DNA of 64,000 nucleotides from Limnohabitans sp. T6-5 (GTDB lineage Bacteria; Pseudomonadota; Gammaproteobacteria; Burkholderiales; Burkholderiaceae_C), in the NCBI RefSeq assembly GCF_003063315.1, contig NZ_NERV01000002.1:62001-126000 (forward strand), written 5' to 3'. Each line of letters starts with the position of its first letter. The first letter of the stretch is position 1. Both the position numbers and the translations under genes were made by a program. This document shows positions 1 to 9,374 of this stretch, in pieces. A model generated the notes under the pieces. It was given only the letters and a program-made list of their open reading frames with translations. It searched no databases and was not told where the DNA came from.

Positions 1-399
1 GCCCAGCAAGAAGTCGGCCTCGAAGCCTTAAGCAAAAAAGAACAACTGATGTTCAAGCGCGAGATGGAAAAGCTCGAAAAAGACATCGGTGGCATTCAGG
101 ACATGGCCACTTTGCCTGACGCGATCTTCGTGATCGACGTGGGTTACCACAAAATCGCCATCTCCGAAGCCAAGAAGTTGGGCATTCCATTGATCGGTGT
201 GGTGGACTCCAACCACTCGCCAGAAGGCATCGACTACATCATTCCTGGTAACGACGACTCGGCCAAGGCTGTGGCTTTGTACGCCCGTGGCATTGCTGAC
301 GCCATCATCGAAGGCCGCGCCAATGCGGTCAACGACGTGGTCAAGGCCGTCACTGAAGGCGCTGACGAATTCGTTGAAGAAGCCAACGCTTCTGCCTGA
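1..399 (+). CDS. rpsB: 30S ribosomal protein S2, C-terminal part (5' end outside window)
   Basis: The reading frame is open from base 1 to a TGA at 397-399 and gives the C-terminal 132 residues of ribosomal protein S2, a structural protein of the small subunit. The stretch [13 protein letters not shown] followed by [11 protein letters not shown], then [18 protein letters not shown] and IPGNDD is the conserved C-terminal half of the S2 family. The start lies upstream of the window. tsf follows after a strong hairpin terminator, the usual rpsB-tsf order in proteobacteria. Confidence 0.97.
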   Translation, partial: AQQEVGLEALSKKEQLMFKREMEKLEKDIGGIQDMATLPDAIFVIDVGYHKIAISEAKKLGIPLIGVVDSNHSPEGIDYIIPGNDDSAKAVALYARGIADAIIEGRANAVNDVVKAVTEGADEFVEEANASA

Positions 400-416
400 G
401 TTCCCAAGACTCGATG

Positions 417-443
417 AAAGGGGCTTCTTGGCCCCTTTTTTTT
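417..443 (+). terminator. Rho-independent terminator between rpsB and tsf
   Basis: GGGGC (420-424) pairs with GCCCC (431-435) around a six-base loop, flanked by A residues and followed by an uninterrupted run of eight T. It probably gives partial termination between rpsB and tsf, as in other proteobacteria. Confidence 0.85.
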
Positions 444-477
444 AACCTGACTTTTAGACTGATACGGAGAAATACAA

Positions 478-1371
478 ATGGCTGCAATTACCGCAAGCAT
501 GGTCGCTGAACTGCGTGCAAAAACCGACGCTCCCATGATGGAGTGCAAAAAAGCCCTGACTGAAGCTGAGGGCGATATGGCCAAAGCGGAAGAGCTGTTG
601 CGTGTCAAGCTGGGCACCAAGGCTGGCAAGGCCGCGTCCCGTGTGACCGCCGAAGGCGTGGTGACCAGTTTCGTGAGCGGCACCACAGGCGCCATGATCG
701 AAGTTAACTGCGAAACTGACTTCGTGACCAAGAACGACAGCTTCCTGGCCTTGGCCAACGCTGCTGCCAAATTGGTCGCTGAGCACAACCCTGCCGACAT
801 CGCTGCATTGGGCGAGCTGCCTTACAGCCAAGACGGCTTCGGCCCCACCCTTGAAGAAGTGCGCAAAGGCCTGATCGGCAAGATCGGCGAGAACATGAGC
901 TTCCGCCGTTTCAAGCGCGCAGCTGGTGGTTCCAAGATTGCCAATTACTTGCACGGCACCCGCATTGGTGTGTTGGTCGAATTTGACGGTGATGAAACTG
1001 CCGCCAAAGACGTCGCCATGCATGTGGCAGCGATGAAGCCCGTGGCTTTGACCAGCGCTGATGTGCCTGCTGATCTGATTGAAAAAGAGCGTTCAGTGGC
1101 CACCGCCAAGGCCGCCGAGTCCGGCAAGCCTGCGGACATTGCTGCCAAGATGATCGAAGGTTCGGTTCAGAAATACCTGAAGGAAGTCTCTTTGTTCAAC
1201 CAGACGTTTGTCAAAAACGACAAGCAAACCGTGGAACAAATGCTCAAGGCGACCAGCACCAACGTCAAGGCGTTCACTTTGTATGTGGTGGGCGAAGGCA
1301 TCGAAAAGAAAGTTGACGATTTCGCCGCAGAAGTCGCCGCTCAAGTCGCTGCAGCGCAATCGGCCGCCTGA
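478..1371 (+). CDS. tsf: Elongation factor Ts
   Basis: Encodes EF-Ts (297 residues), the guanine nucleotide exchange factor that recycles EF-Tu-GDP. The N-terminal UBA-like domain carries [12 protein letters not shown], followed by the family signature region around [16 protein letters not shown]. Length matches the usual 280-300 residues. ATG 478 is preceded by a GGAG-type Shine-Dalgarno at 466-470. It lies between rpsB and pyrH in conserved order. Confidence 0.98.
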   Translation: MAAITASMVAELRAKTDAPMMECKKALTEAEGDMAKAEELLRVKLGTKAGKAASRVTAEGVVTSFVSGTTGAMIEVNCETDFVTKNDSFLALANAAAKLVAEHNPADIAALGELPYSQDGFGPTLEEVRKGLIGKIGENMSFRRFKRAAGGSKIANYLHGTRIGVLVEFDGDETAAKDVAMHVAAMKPVALTSADVPADLIEKERSVATAKAAESGKPADIAAKMIEGSVQKYLKEVSLFNQTFVKNDKQTVEQMLKATSTNVKAFTLYVVGEGIEKKVDDFAAEVAAQVAAAQSAA

Positions 1372-1427
1372 GTCATCTGAGCCTCAGCGTTATTCCATCT
1401 TTCTCATTGCCATTCAAGGAGTCCATC

Positions 1428-2150
1428 ATGTCCTCAGCCAAACCAGCCTACAAGCGCATTTTGCTCAAGCTGTCCGGCGAGGCCTTGATGGGAGATGATG
1501 CATTCGGCATCAACCGTGCCACCATCGTGCGCATGTCCGAAGAAATTGCCGAGATCACACGTCTCGGTGTTCAGGTGGCAGTTGTGATCGGTGGCGGCAA
1601 TATTTTCCGCGGTGTGGCAGGCGGCTCGGTCGGCATGGACCGCGCCACGGCCGACTACATGGGCATGTTGGCGACCGTGATGAACTCTTTGGCCTTGGCC
1701 GATGCCATGGACAAAGCGGGTTTGACCGCTCGAGTCATGTCGGCCATTGGCATTGACCAGGTGGTGGAGCCTTATGTGCGCCCCAAGGCATTGCAGTACC
1801 TTGAAGAAGGCAAAGTGGTTGTTTTTGCGGCTGGCACGGGCAATCCTTTCTTCACGACCGATACGGCCGCTGCTTTGCGTGGGGCTGAAATCGGCGCCGA
1901 AATGGTGCTCAAGGCCACCAAGGTAGACGGTGTGTACACCGCCGATCCCAAAAAGGATCCGTCTGCGACACGCTACAGCGAAATCAGCTTTGATGAGGCC
2001 ATTTCGCGCAATTTGGGCATCATGGACGCGACCGCATTTGCCTTGTGCCGCGATCAGAAGTTGCCGATCAAGGTGTTTTCAATCATCAAGAATGGCGCCT
2101 TGAAGCGTGTGGTGATGGGTGAAGACGAAGGCACTTTGGTTTACGCTTGA
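1428..2150 (+). CDS. pyrH: UMP kinase
   Basis: Encodes the hexameric bacterial UMP kinase (240 residues) that phosphorylates UMP to UDP. Visible family motifs are [11 protein letters not shown] near the N terminus, [11 protein letters not shown] (phosphate-binding loop) and [16 protein letters not shown] (nucleotide-binding region). An in-frame TTG lies seven codons upstream, but ATG 1428 is preferred because AAGGA (1416-1420) is correctly spaced before it and the protein then begins at the family's usual point. Cytoplasmic. Confidence 0.97.
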   Translation: MSSAKPAYKRILLKLSGEALMGDDAFGINRATIVRMSEEIAEITRLGVQVAVVIGGGNIFRGVAGGSVGMDRATADYMGMLATVMNSLALADAMDKAGLTARVMSAIGIDQVVEPYVRPKALQYLEEGKVVVFAAGTGNPFFTTDTAAALRGAEIGAEMVLKATKVDGVYTADPKKDPSATRYSEISFDEAISRNLGIMDATAFALCRDQKLPIKVFSIIKNGALKRVVMGEDEGTLVYA

Positions 2151-2174
2151 GCCCGTTGTGAAGAGGAGAACATC

Positions 2175-2735
2175 ATGACAATTGCAGACATCAAAAAAAC
2201 CACCGAAACCAAAATGGAGCAATCCATTGCGGCATTCAAGAACAACCTGACCAAGATTCGCACAGGTCGTGCCAATCCAGCCCTGCTGGACACGATCCAT
2301 GTGGATTACTACGGTTCTCCTGTGCCTTTGTCGCAGGTGGCTAATGTGTCTTTGATGGACTCTCGCACCATCAGCGTGCAGCCTTGGGAAAAAGGCATGG
2401 GTGCCAAGATTGAAAAAGCTATCCGCGAAAGTGAGTTGGGCTTGAATCCAGCCTCCATGGGCGATCTGATCCGTGTGCCCATGCCGCCAATGAGCGAAGA
2501 GCGTCGCAAAGAGATGACCAAACTGGCGCGCACTGAGGGTGAAAACGGCAAGATCGCCATCCGCAATCTGCGCCGCGATGCCAATGAATCCGTGAAGAAA
2601 CTGGTCAAGGACAAGCTTGCATCGGAAGATGATCAAAAGCGTGCCGAAGCCGATGTGCAAAAATTGACCGATAAGCGCATGACCGAGATTGATCAACTGG
2701 TGACAGCCAAAGAACAAGAGATCATGGCGGTCTGA
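2175..2735 (+). CDS. frr: Ribosome recycling factor
   Basis: Encodes RRF (186 residues; the family is about 185), which with EF-G splits post-termination ribosomes. [13 protein letters not shown] and the central [19 protein letters not shown] are typical of the two-domain tRNA-mimic protein. The start has AAGAGGAGA (2160-2168) as ribosome-binding site. In most Burkholderiales uppS would follow frr. Here a terminator and cdsA follow directly. Confidence 0.98.
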   Translation: MTIADIKKTTETKMEQSIAAFKNNLTKIRTGRANPALLDTIHVDYYGSPVPLSQVANVSLMDSRTISVQPWEKGMGAKIEKAIRESELGLNPASMGDLIRVPMPPMSEERRKEMTKLARTEGENGKIAIRNLRRDANESVKKLVKDKLASEDDQKRAEADVQKLTDKRMTEIDQLVTAKEQEIMAV

Positions 2736-2771
2736 GTTTGAGGTGATGCCGTGGCTATCCACGGCCCCAAC

Positions 2772-2798
2772 GGCCGCCCGATTGGCGGCCTTTTTTTT
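2772..2798 (+). terminator. Terminator/attenuator between frr and cdsA
   Basis: GGCCGCC (2772-2778) and GGCGGCC (2784-2790) form a perfect seven-base-pair stem with a five-base loop, followed by eight T (2791-2798). The T-run leads straight into TTGGAG, the apparent Shine-Dalgarno of cdsA, so the end of the terminator overlaps the cdsA initiation region. Confidence 0.85.
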
Positions 2799-2807
2799 GG
2801 AGAAACC

Positions 2808-3656
2808 ATGCTCAAGCAAAGAATCATTACGGCCCTCGCGATGTTGGCGGTGTTGTTACCCGCGCTGTTTGCGTCAAATCCTTGGCCTTTCATGGGCTTG
2901 ACGATGCTCTTGATCGCTGCCGGCGCTTGGGAGTGGGGCCGTTTAAATGGGATGGGCACCTTGGGCTCTTGGTTGGGTGCAGGTATCTGCTTGGCACTTT
3001 GCGGGATGGCTTTGCAGTCTGATTGGCACTTGCATTCGCCACCTCAAATCTGGCTGGTGGCGGGGGGCTTTTGGGTGCTGTTGGGGGCCTGGATGATTCA
3101 TCGTGGTGTGGCAGGTTGGGGGCGTTGGCCTCAAAATTTGCGCTGGTTTGTGGGGCTTTTTCTTTTGATGCTGGCTTGGTTGGCCATGGCTCAAGCGCGA
3201 CATCGTGGGGTCAATTTTTTACTTTCCGTGCTGGTATTGGTTTGGGCTGCAGATGTGTTTGCCTATTTCTTTGGACGTGCTTTTGGCGGGCGTTGGTTTG
3301 CAGTCAAACTGGCTCCCGGCATCAGTCCCGGCAAAAGCTGGGAAGGTGTTTTGGGTGGGATGTTCGGGGTTGGGCTCATCGCCTGGATTTGGGCGGGTGT
3401 AGACAGTGCCTTGGCAGTGAGCCATTTGAGTTTTTTCAGCTTGCTGTTTCGGCAAGGTTGGTGGATTGCGGTGCCCGCGTTGCTTTTCATGTCCGCCATG
3501 AGCGTGGTGGGGGATCTGGTGGAGTCGCTGGTCAAGCGAAGTGCAGGCATGAAAGACAGTTCAGCCTTGTTGCCCGGTCACGGCGGTATCCTTGATCGAG
3601 TGGATGCTTTATTGCCTACTTTGCCCTTGGCCATGATGTTGTTGACCTGGATTTGA
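2808..3656 (+). CDS. cdsA: Phosphatidate cytidylyltransferase (CDP-diglyceride synthase)
   Basis: Integral membrane enzyme (282 residues; the E. coli protein is 285) that makes CDP-diacylglycerol from CTP and phosphatidate for phospholipid synthesis. About eight hydrophobic segments are visible. The C-terminal signature SAMSVVGDLVESLVKRSAGMKDSS followed by LPGHGGILDRVDAL is diagnostic of CdsA. ATG 2808 is chosen over an upstream in-frame start at 2751 because TTGGAG sits just before it and the upstream extension reads through the terminator hairpin. dxr follows after 10 bases. Confidence 0.96.
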   Translation: MLKQRIITALAMLAVLLPALFASNPWPFMGLTMLLIAAGAWEWGRLNGMGTLGSWLGAGICLALCGMALQSDWHLHSPPQIWLVAGGFWVLLGAWMIHRGVAGWGRWPQNLRWFVGLFLLMLAWLAMAQARHRGVNFLLSVLVLVWAADVFAYFFGRAFGGRWFAVKLAPGISPGKSWEGVLGGMFGVGLIAWIWAGVDSALAVSHLSFFSLLFRQGWWIAVPALLFMSAMSVVGDLVESLVKRSAGMKDSSALLPGHGGILDRVDALLPTLPLAMMLLTWI

Positions 3657-3666
3657 GACGTCTGTG

Positions 3667-4863
3667 ATGAACTTGAAAAAAAATATCACCATTTTGGGCT
3701 CTACGGGATCGATCGGGGCCAGTACCCTGGATGTCGTGGCTCGTCATCCTGATCGTTTTTCGGTGTACGCCTTGACCGCCTCCAGCCAAGTTGATTTGAT
3801 GCTGGCCCAGTGCGCGCAATTCAAGCCAGTCATTGCGGTCATGGCCCGCGAGGATGCAGGTCGTGTCTTGGCCGATAAGATCAAAGCACAAGGTTTGCCG
3901 GTTCAAGTGCGCTGGGGAGCTGCCGCGTTGGATGAGGTGGCCAGTGACGCGCCCGTTAATGCCGTGATGGCCGCGATAGTTGGGGCCGCAGGTTTGTCGC
4001 CGTGTCTGGCGGCAGCTCGTGCAGGCAAGAGATTGCTGTTGGCCAACAAAGAAGCCTTGGTGGTCGGTGGTGAGGTTTTTTTGACGGCCGTGCGAGAAGG
4101 TGGTGCCACCTTGTTACCCATTGACAGCGAGCATTCGGCCATTTTTCAGTCCTTGCCCGATGATCCAAGCACTTGGCAGCGCCGTGTTCACAAAATTATT
4201 TTGACCGCCTCTGGCGGACCCTTTCGGACTCGTGATCCGCAGAGTTTGAAAGACGTGACTCCCGAACAGGCTTGTGCGCATCCCAATTGGGTCATGGGCC
4301 GAAAAATTTCTGTGGATTCGGCCACGATGATGAACAAGGCCTTGGAAGTGATTGAGGCCTGTTATTTGTTTGGCGTGCAGCCAGAACAGCTGGAGGTGGT
4401 GATACACCCGCAGAGCGTGATTCATTCCATGGTGCAATACCGAGACCATTCAGTGGTGGCGCAATTGGGTACGCCCGACATGCGCGGCCCCATTGCCTAT
4501 GGGCTGAGTTGGCCTGAGCGGATTGAGTCCGGCGCTACCGCCTTGGATTTCCATTCATTGGCAGCGATGACTTTTGAATCCATGGATGCAGAAGATCATG
4601 CACAACGTTTTCCTGGGCTAAAGCTCGCCTGGGAGACTTTGAACGGGGCTTCGGGCAGCTGTGCGGTCTTGAATGCTGCCAATGAAGTTGCCGTGGCGGC
4701 GTTTTTGAACAGACAAATCCGGTTTGATCAAATCCACGAGGTCAATCGAGCGTCCTTGGATACGCTGGTCTGGACAGGACCACAGAGTCTGGATGATTTG
4801 ATGGCACTTGATGGTCATGCGCGCCAAGTCGCATTGGCGTGTATTTCTCGCTTGAAGTCTTGA
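3667..4863 (+). CDS. dxr: 1-deoxy-D-xylulose 5-phosphate reductoisomerase
   Basis: Second enzyme of the MEP isoprenoid pathway (398 residues), converting DXP to MEP with NADPH and a divalent metal. ILGSTGSIGASTLDV is the NADPH-binding N terminus. LLPIDSEHSAIFQ carries the metal-binding and substrate residues, and KISVDSATMMNKALEVIEA completes the active site. ATG 3667 is preferred to the GTG one codon earlier. In related genomes rseP follows; here a 223-base gap separates dxr from bamA. Confidence 0.97.
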   Translation: MNLKKNITILGSTGSIGASTLDVVARHPDRFSVYALTASSQVDLMLAQCAQFKPVIAVMAREDAGRVLADKIKAQGLPVQVRWGAAALDEVASDAPVNAVMAAIVGAAGLSPCLAAARAGKRLLLANKEALVVGGEVFLTAVREGGATLLPIDSEHSAIFQSLPDDPSTWQRRVHKIILTASGGPFRTRDPQSLKDVTPEQACAHPNWVMGRKISVDSATMMNKALEVIEACYLFGVQPEQLEVVIHPQSVIHSMVQYRDHSVVAQLGTPDMRGPIAYGLSWPERIESGATALDFHSLAAMTFESMDAEDHAQRFPGLKLAWETLNGASGSCAVLNAANEVAVAAFLNRQIRFDQIHEVNRASLDTLVWTGPQSLDDLMALDGHARQVALACISRLKS

Positions 4864-5086
4864 ATCGTTAGGATACGACTATGCTGTTGCTGCGATCAAT
4901 GCAACAGGTGTCCTGATGTATTATCTTTCGCATGTTGATGGGGCTCGAATGGGGTGTCCAACGTGCCTGAATGAATGATTTTGCAGATTGTTGAACTGCA
5001 AAAAATGGTTTTTAAACAATTATCAAGTTGGATCAGCAGCGCTCGTTAAGCGATGTGATTTGCCTTGATGTCTCCATGGTTGCTTC
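4864..5086 (+). other. Intergenic gap where rseP would be expected
   Basis: This 223-base stretch has no convincing ORF. It holds an eight-base-pair inverted repeat TTTTGCAG/CTGCAAAA (4979-4986 and 4996-5003) without a T-run, and AT-rich sequence around 5005-5025 that may contain the bamA promoter. I see no obvious remnant of the site-2 protease gene rseP, which normally sits between dxr and bamA. Confidence 0.6.
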
Positions 5087-7396
5087 ATGATTTTTTCAAA
5101 TATTCGCTCCTGCTTTCAACCTGCCGCCATGACGGTGATCGCTTCCATGATGGCTTGTGTGCCCGCTTGGGCAGTCGCACCATTCACGGTTCGTGACATT
5201 CGCGTGGAAGGATTGCAGCGCATCGAACCCGGTACTGTGTTTGCCTCGCTGCCATTCAGGGTGGGAGATCAATATGCCGATGAAAAAGGGGCTGCAGCCA
5301 TTCGCGCACTCTTCGCTTTGGGGTTGTTCAAGGATGTTCGACTTGAAACCCAAGGTGATGTTTTGGTCGTGGTGGTTGAAGAGCGCCCTTCCGTGGCGCT
5401 TGTTGAGTTCATTGGACTCAAGGAGTTTGACAAAGATGTGTTGATCAAGGCCTTGAAAGAAGTCGGTTTGTCTGAGGGACGACCCTATGACAAGGCCTTG
5501 GCCGACAAAGCCGAGCAGGAGCTCAAACGCCAATACATCAGCCGAAGCTTGTATGGTGCAGAGGTGGTTTCAACCGCGACGCCGGTGGATCGCAACCGTG
5601 TCAACCTGACTTTCACCATCACCGAAGGAGGCCCGGCCAAGATCAGTCAAATTCACATTGTGGGCAACAAAGCTTTTACGGAGTCTGATCTGCGCGATCA
5701 GTTCAATCTGGACACAGGTGGCTGGATGAGTTGGTACACCAAATCTGACCGATATTCCCGTACAAAGCTCAATGCTGACTTGGAGGCCTTGCGCTCGTTT
5801 TATCTGGCTCGAGGGTTTCTGGAGTTTCGGATTGACTCAACCCAAGTGGCTATGTCTCCCAATAAACAAGACATGTCCATCACGATCAACGTGACCGAAG
5901 GCGAGCGGTTTGTTGTGTCGGGGGTCAAGCTTGAGGGCAATTATTTGGACAAAGAGGACGAGTTCCGTACTTTGGTCAAGATCGTGCCTGGTCAAGCCTA
6001 TAACGCCGAGACCGTGGCTGAAACGACCAAGGCGTTCACTGATTATTTCGGAAAATTCGGCTTTGCCTTTGCCCGAGTTGAGGCTAAACCTGAAATTGAC
6101 CGACAAAACAACCGCGTCCAGTTTGTGTTGCTTGCGGAGCCATCGCGACGGGCATATGTCCGACGCATTCAAGTGGCTGGCAACAACCGCACGCGGGACG
6201 AGGTGATTCGCCGTGAGTTCCGTCAGCTTGAAGCGGCGTGGTATGACGGCGACAAGATCCGTTTGTCGCGCGACCGTGTGGACCGTCTGGGCTATTTCAC
6301 CGATGTGAATGTCGAAACACAAGAGGTGCCAGGAGCGCCTGATCAGGTTGATTTGGTGTTATCTGTGGTCGAAAAGCCAACGGGTAGCGTCTCTTTGGGG
6401 GCTGGATTTTCCTCTGCTGAGAAGGTCGCGTTGAGCTTTGGCATCAGGCAAGAAAATGCATTCGGTTCAGGCAACTATCTGGCGATTGAGGTCAACACCA
6501 GCAAATACAACCAGAATTTGGTGTTGAGCACTACGGACCCTTACTTCACCCAGAATGGCGTATCTCGCACGCTGGATGTTTTTCATCGTACAACGCGTCC
6601 TTATCTGGGTGATCTGAACGCCTACAGCCTGGTGAACTCGGGGGTGGGGCTTCGTTTTGGTGTCCCGGTGACTGAAACGGACCGGGTATTTGTGGGGGTA
6701 AATGTCGAACAAACCCAGATCCGAGAAGGCACGAGTATCGGACTGCCGGTTGAATACAAGGACTATGCAGCCAAATTTGGTGCGACAAGCACAGCATTGC
6801 CCCTGACTTTGGGCTGGGCTCGTGATGGACGTGACAGTGCGTTGGTGCCTACCAAGGGTTCGTTGCAACGTTTTAATTCAGATGTGAGTGTGGCAGGGGA
6901 TGTTCGATACATCCGGACCAATTACCAGTTCCAGCAGTACATTCCCCTGAGTAAAAAATATACTTTGGCATTCAATACGGATCTTGGTTGGGGTAAAGGT
7001 TTGAATGGTCAGCCTTACCCGCTTTTCAAGAATTTTTATGTCGGCGGTCTGGGAAGCGTTCGGGGATTTGAGCAGTCCACATTGGGTCCCAGTTCTTCTA
7101 CAACGGGCATTTACTTGGGCGGACCAAAGAAAATGGTTTTCAATGCTGAATTCATCACCCCGTTTCCCGGAGCAGGCAACGACAAAACTTTGCGCATGTT
7201 TGGCTTCGTTGATGCCGGCTACGCCTTCAAAGACACTGAAAATGTGGCCTTCAGTGAACTGCGTGCGTCTGCAGGCGTTGGCTTGAGCTGGATTTCACCG
7301 ATGGGGCCCTTGCGCTTTTCCTATGCCAACCCCATTCGCAAGCAGAGTAGCGATAAAATTCAGCAACTTCAATTCCAAATCGGAACATCCTTCTAA
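5087..7396 (+). CDS. bamA: Outer membrane protein assembly factor BamA
   Basis: Core of the BAM complex (769 residues), which folds and inserts beta-barrel proteins into the outer membrane. An N-terminal signal peptide ends near VPAWA. Five POTRA repeats follow, beginning with FTVRDIRVEGLQRI, and a C-terminal Omp85 barrel contains VRGFEQSTLGP (the VRGF motif of the lid loop) and ends in phenylalanine, FQIGTSF. Length is normal. It overlaps skp by one base (TAATG). Confidence 0.98.
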   Translation: MIFSNIRSCFQPAAMTVIASMMACVPAWAVAPFTVRDIRVEGLQRIEPGTVFASLPFRVGDQYADEKGAAAIRALFALGLFKDVRLETQGDVLVVVVEERPSVALVEFIGLKEFDKDVLIKALKEVGLSEGRPYDKALADKAEQELKRQYISRSLYGAEVVSTATPVDRNRVNLTFTITEGGPAKISQIHIVGNKAFTESDLRDQFNLDTGGWMSWYTKSDRYSRTKLNADLEALRSFYLARGFLEFRIDSTQVAMSPNKQDMSITINVTEGERFVVSGVKLEGNYLDKEDEFRTLVKIVPGQAYNAETVAETTKAFTDYFGKFGFAFARVEAKPEIDRQNNRVQFVLLAEPSRRAYVRRIQVAGNNRTRDEVIRREFRQLEAAWYDGDKIRLSRDRVDRLGYFTDVNVETQEVPGAPDQVDLVLSVVEKPTGSVSLGAGFSSAEKVALSFGIRQENAFGSGNYLAIEVNTSKYNQNLVLSTTDPYFTQNGVSRTLDVFHRTTRPYLGDLNAYSLVNSGVGLRFGVPVTETDRVFVGVNVEQTQIREGTSIGLPVEYKDYAAKFGATSTALPLTLGWARDGRDSALVPTKGSLQRFNSDVSVAGDVRYIRTNYQFQQYIPLSKKYTLAFNTDLGWGKGLNGQPYPLFKNFYVGGLGSVRGFEQSTLGPSSSTTGIYLGGPKKMVFNAEFITPFPGAGNDKTLRMFGFVDAGYAFKDTENVAFSELRASAGVGLSWISPMGPLRFSYANPIRKQSSDKIQQLQFQIGTSF

Positions 7397-7914
7397 TGAC
7401 CATGATTCGCCAACACATTACTTTGGCCTTGATCGCTGGTGCCAGCGTATTTGCATCATTCGCTCAAGCGCAGGACTTCAAATTGGGCTTTGTCAACACT
7501 GAGCGAATCTTTCGCGAAGCTGCGACAGCCAAACAGGCACAAGCCAAGTTGGAGCAGGAATTTTCGCGTCGCGAAAAGGAGCTGGTTGAGGCCGGCAATA
7601 CGCTGAAACAAGCGTCCGAAAAATTTGAACGAGAAGGACCAACGTTGTCCGAGTCGCAGCGCACCGCAAGGCAAAAGCAGTTGATTGATCAAGACCGTGA
7701 ATTCCAGCGTAAACGCCGTGAATTCCAGGAAGATCTGAATGCCCGTAAAAACGAAGAGCAGCAAGTTGTGGTGGAACGTGCGAACCGCGCAGTCAAACAA
7801 GTTGCGGAATCTGAGAAGTACGACGTGATTTTCCAGGAAGCGGTTTATATCAACCCCAAACATGACATTACCGAAAAAGTCATCAAGGCACTCAATGCCT
7901 CAGCTGGCAAATAA
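7396..7914 (+). CDS. skp: Periplasmic chaperone Skp/OmpH
   Basis: Encodes a 172-residue periplasmic holdase that carries unfolded outer membrane proteins to BamA. A signal peptide ends near FASFAQA, the mature protein begins QDFKLGFVNTERIF, and a long charged coiled-coil segment (about residues 45-125) matches the Skp tentacles. Start is ATG 7396 overlapping the bamA stop; ATG 7402 is an alternative. Translational coupling to bamA fits their shared role. Confidence 0.95.
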   Translation: MTMIRQHITLALIAGASVFASFAQAQDFKLGFVNTERIFREAATAKQAQAKLEQEFSRREKELVEAGNTLKQASEKFEREGPTLSESQRTARQKQLIDQDREFQRKRREFQEDLNARKNEEQQVVVERANRAVKQVAESEKYDVIFQEAVYINPKHDITEKVIKALNASAGK

Positions 7915-7938
7915 GCAAGTCGGCGTCGGCTTCATATT

Positions 7939-8925
7939 GTGTCGTTGAAACTTGGCACGATCGTCGATGCACTCGGCGGTCGTTTGTTGGGAAGCGCTGA
8001 GCTTTTGATTGCAGGTTTAGCACCTTTGCAAACTGCTCAGGTCCATCACATCAGCTTTTTAAGTCACCCCAAATACCGCAGTCAATTGGCGACCAGCCAA
8101 GCTGGTTGTGTGATTGTCGACGGGGACATGGAATCGGTAGTAAGTGGTCGTTTGTCAGCGATCATCACTGATGACCCATACCTTTACTTCGCGCGCTTGA
8201 CTCAGCTATGGAAGCGCAAACACCGCCACGACGGTGGCCCTCGAATTCATCCTTCCGCCGTGATCGATCTCACAGCAGTCATTGCACCTGATGCCATTGT
8301 GGGGCCTTTGTGCGTGATTGAGCGTGGTGCTCAAATCGGGGCAGGCACAGTGCTCAAGTCCCGGGTGACCATTGGCGAAGACTGCACGGTCGGTGCCCGC
8401 TGTCTTTTGCATGCCGGTGTGGTGATTGGTGCCGATGGTTTTGGTTTTGCGCCACACCAAGGACTTTGGGAAAAAATCGAGCAGTTGGGTGCTGTGCGCA
8501 TTGGTGACGATGTAGAAATCGGGGCCAATACCTGTATAGATCGTGGTGCGCTCGAAGACACGGTGATTGAAGATGGTGTCAAGCTTGATAACCTGATTCA
8601 AATCGGGCACAACGTTCATGTGGGGCGTCATACCGCCATGGCTGGGTGCGTGGGCGTTGCAGGCAGTGCCCGCATCGGTGCCCACTGCACGGTGGGTGGT
8701 GGTGCGGTGGTTTTGGGGCATTTGACTCTTGCAGACCATGTGCATATTTCGGCAGCTTCAGTGGTGACGCGCTCGATTCTTCAGCCCGGTCAATACACCG
8801 GTATGTTTCCTTTGGACAGCAATGCCAATTGGGAAAAAAATGCTGCAAGCTTGAAACAACTGTCGCGTTTGCGTGATCGCATCAGAGCGCTTGAAAGCGA
8901 CATTCAAAACAACAAGGAAAATTGA
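7939..8925 (+). CDS. lpxD: UDP-3-O-(3-hydroxyacyl)glucosamine N-acyltransferase
   Basis: Third lipid A enzyme (328 residues; family about 340), adding the 2-N-linked hydroxyacyl chain from acyl-ACP. The N-terminal uridine-binding domain contains [14 protein letters not shown] left-handed beta-helix of hexapeptide repeats follows, with the catalytic His at 224 in [11 protein letters not shown] helical C terminus completes it. Start is GTG 7939 with a weak ribosome site. Cytoplasmic. It sits with fabZ and lpxA. If the neighbouring genes are GnnA and GnnB, its natural substrate would carry a 3-N-linked first chain. Confidence 0.96.
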   Translation: MSLKLGTIVDALGGRLLGSAELLIAGLAPLQTAQVHHISFLSHPKYRSQLATSQAGCVIVDGDMESVVSGRLSAIITDDPYLYFARLTQLWKRKHRHDGGPRIHPSAVIDLTAVIAPDAIVGPLCVIERGAQIGAGTVLKSRVTIGEDCTVGARCLLHAGVVIGADGFGFAPHQGLWEKIEQLGAVRIGDDVEIGANTCIDRGALEDTVIEDGVKLDNLIQIGHNVHVGRHTAMAGCVGVAGSARIGAHCTVGGGAVVLGHLTLADHVHISAASVVTRSILQPGQYTGMFPLDSNANWEKNAASLKQLSRLRDRIRALESDIQNNKEN

Positions 8926-8927
8926 CC

Positions 8928-9368
8928 ATGATGGACATTCATAAAATTTTGAAACAGCTCCCACACCGTTATCCATTTTTATTGGTGGACCGTGTGCTGG
9001 AGATTGAAAAAGGCGTTCGCATCAAAGCCTTGAAAAATGTCACCATCAATGAGCCTTTTTTCACGGGGCACTTTCCTCATCGGCCCGTGATGCCGGGGGT
9101 CTTGATGCTGGAGGCTTTGGCCCAGGCGGCCGCATTGCTGTCGTTTGACACGCTCGATTCCACGCCGGATGACAACACGGTGTATTACTTTGCGGGCATT
9201 GACGGTGCGCGCTTCAAGCGACCTGTCGAGCCGGGTGATCAGTTGACCCTGGAGGTACAACTCGATCGCATGAAAGCCGGGATCTTTAAATTCAAAGCCC
9301 AGGCCAAAGTGGGGGACGAGTTGGCTTGCGAAGCCGAACTGATGTGCACCATGAGAAAAATTGCCTGA
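8928..9368 (+). CDS. fabZ: 3-hydroxyacyl-ACP dehydratase
   Basis: Hot-dog-fold dehydratase (146 residues) of type II fatty acid synthesis, which competes with LpxA for 3-hydroxyacyl-[16 protein letters not shown] and [20 protein letters not shown] are family signatures; the catalytic pair is His48 and Glu62. ATG 8928 is favoured because AAGGA (8914-8918) is well spaced for it; an in-frame TTG at 8922 is too close. It lies between lpxD and lpxA, as usual. Confidence 0.97.
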   Translation: MMDIHKILKQLPHRYPFLLVDRVLEIEKGVRIKALKNVTINEPFFTGHFPHRPVMPGVLMLEALAQAAALLSFDTLDSTPDDNTVYYFAGIDGARFKRPVEPGDQLTLEVQLDRMKAGIFKFKAQAKVGDELACEAELMCTMRKIA

Positions 9369-9374
9369 GGACTT

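Noticed and set aside
234..800. Long minus-strand frames opposite rpsB/tsf and similar frames opposite bamA, lpxA, aceA, pheT and clpA
   Set aside because: They are antisense shadows of strongly coding genes, with biased composition and no family resemblance. The largest (57065-59695 and 37722-39593) lie exactly opposite pheT and alaA-hom.
4993..5027. Possible sigma-E promoter for bamA (GAACTG ... TCAAG)
   Set aside because: The spacer of about 24 bases is too long for sigma-E, and the -35 match is incomplete.
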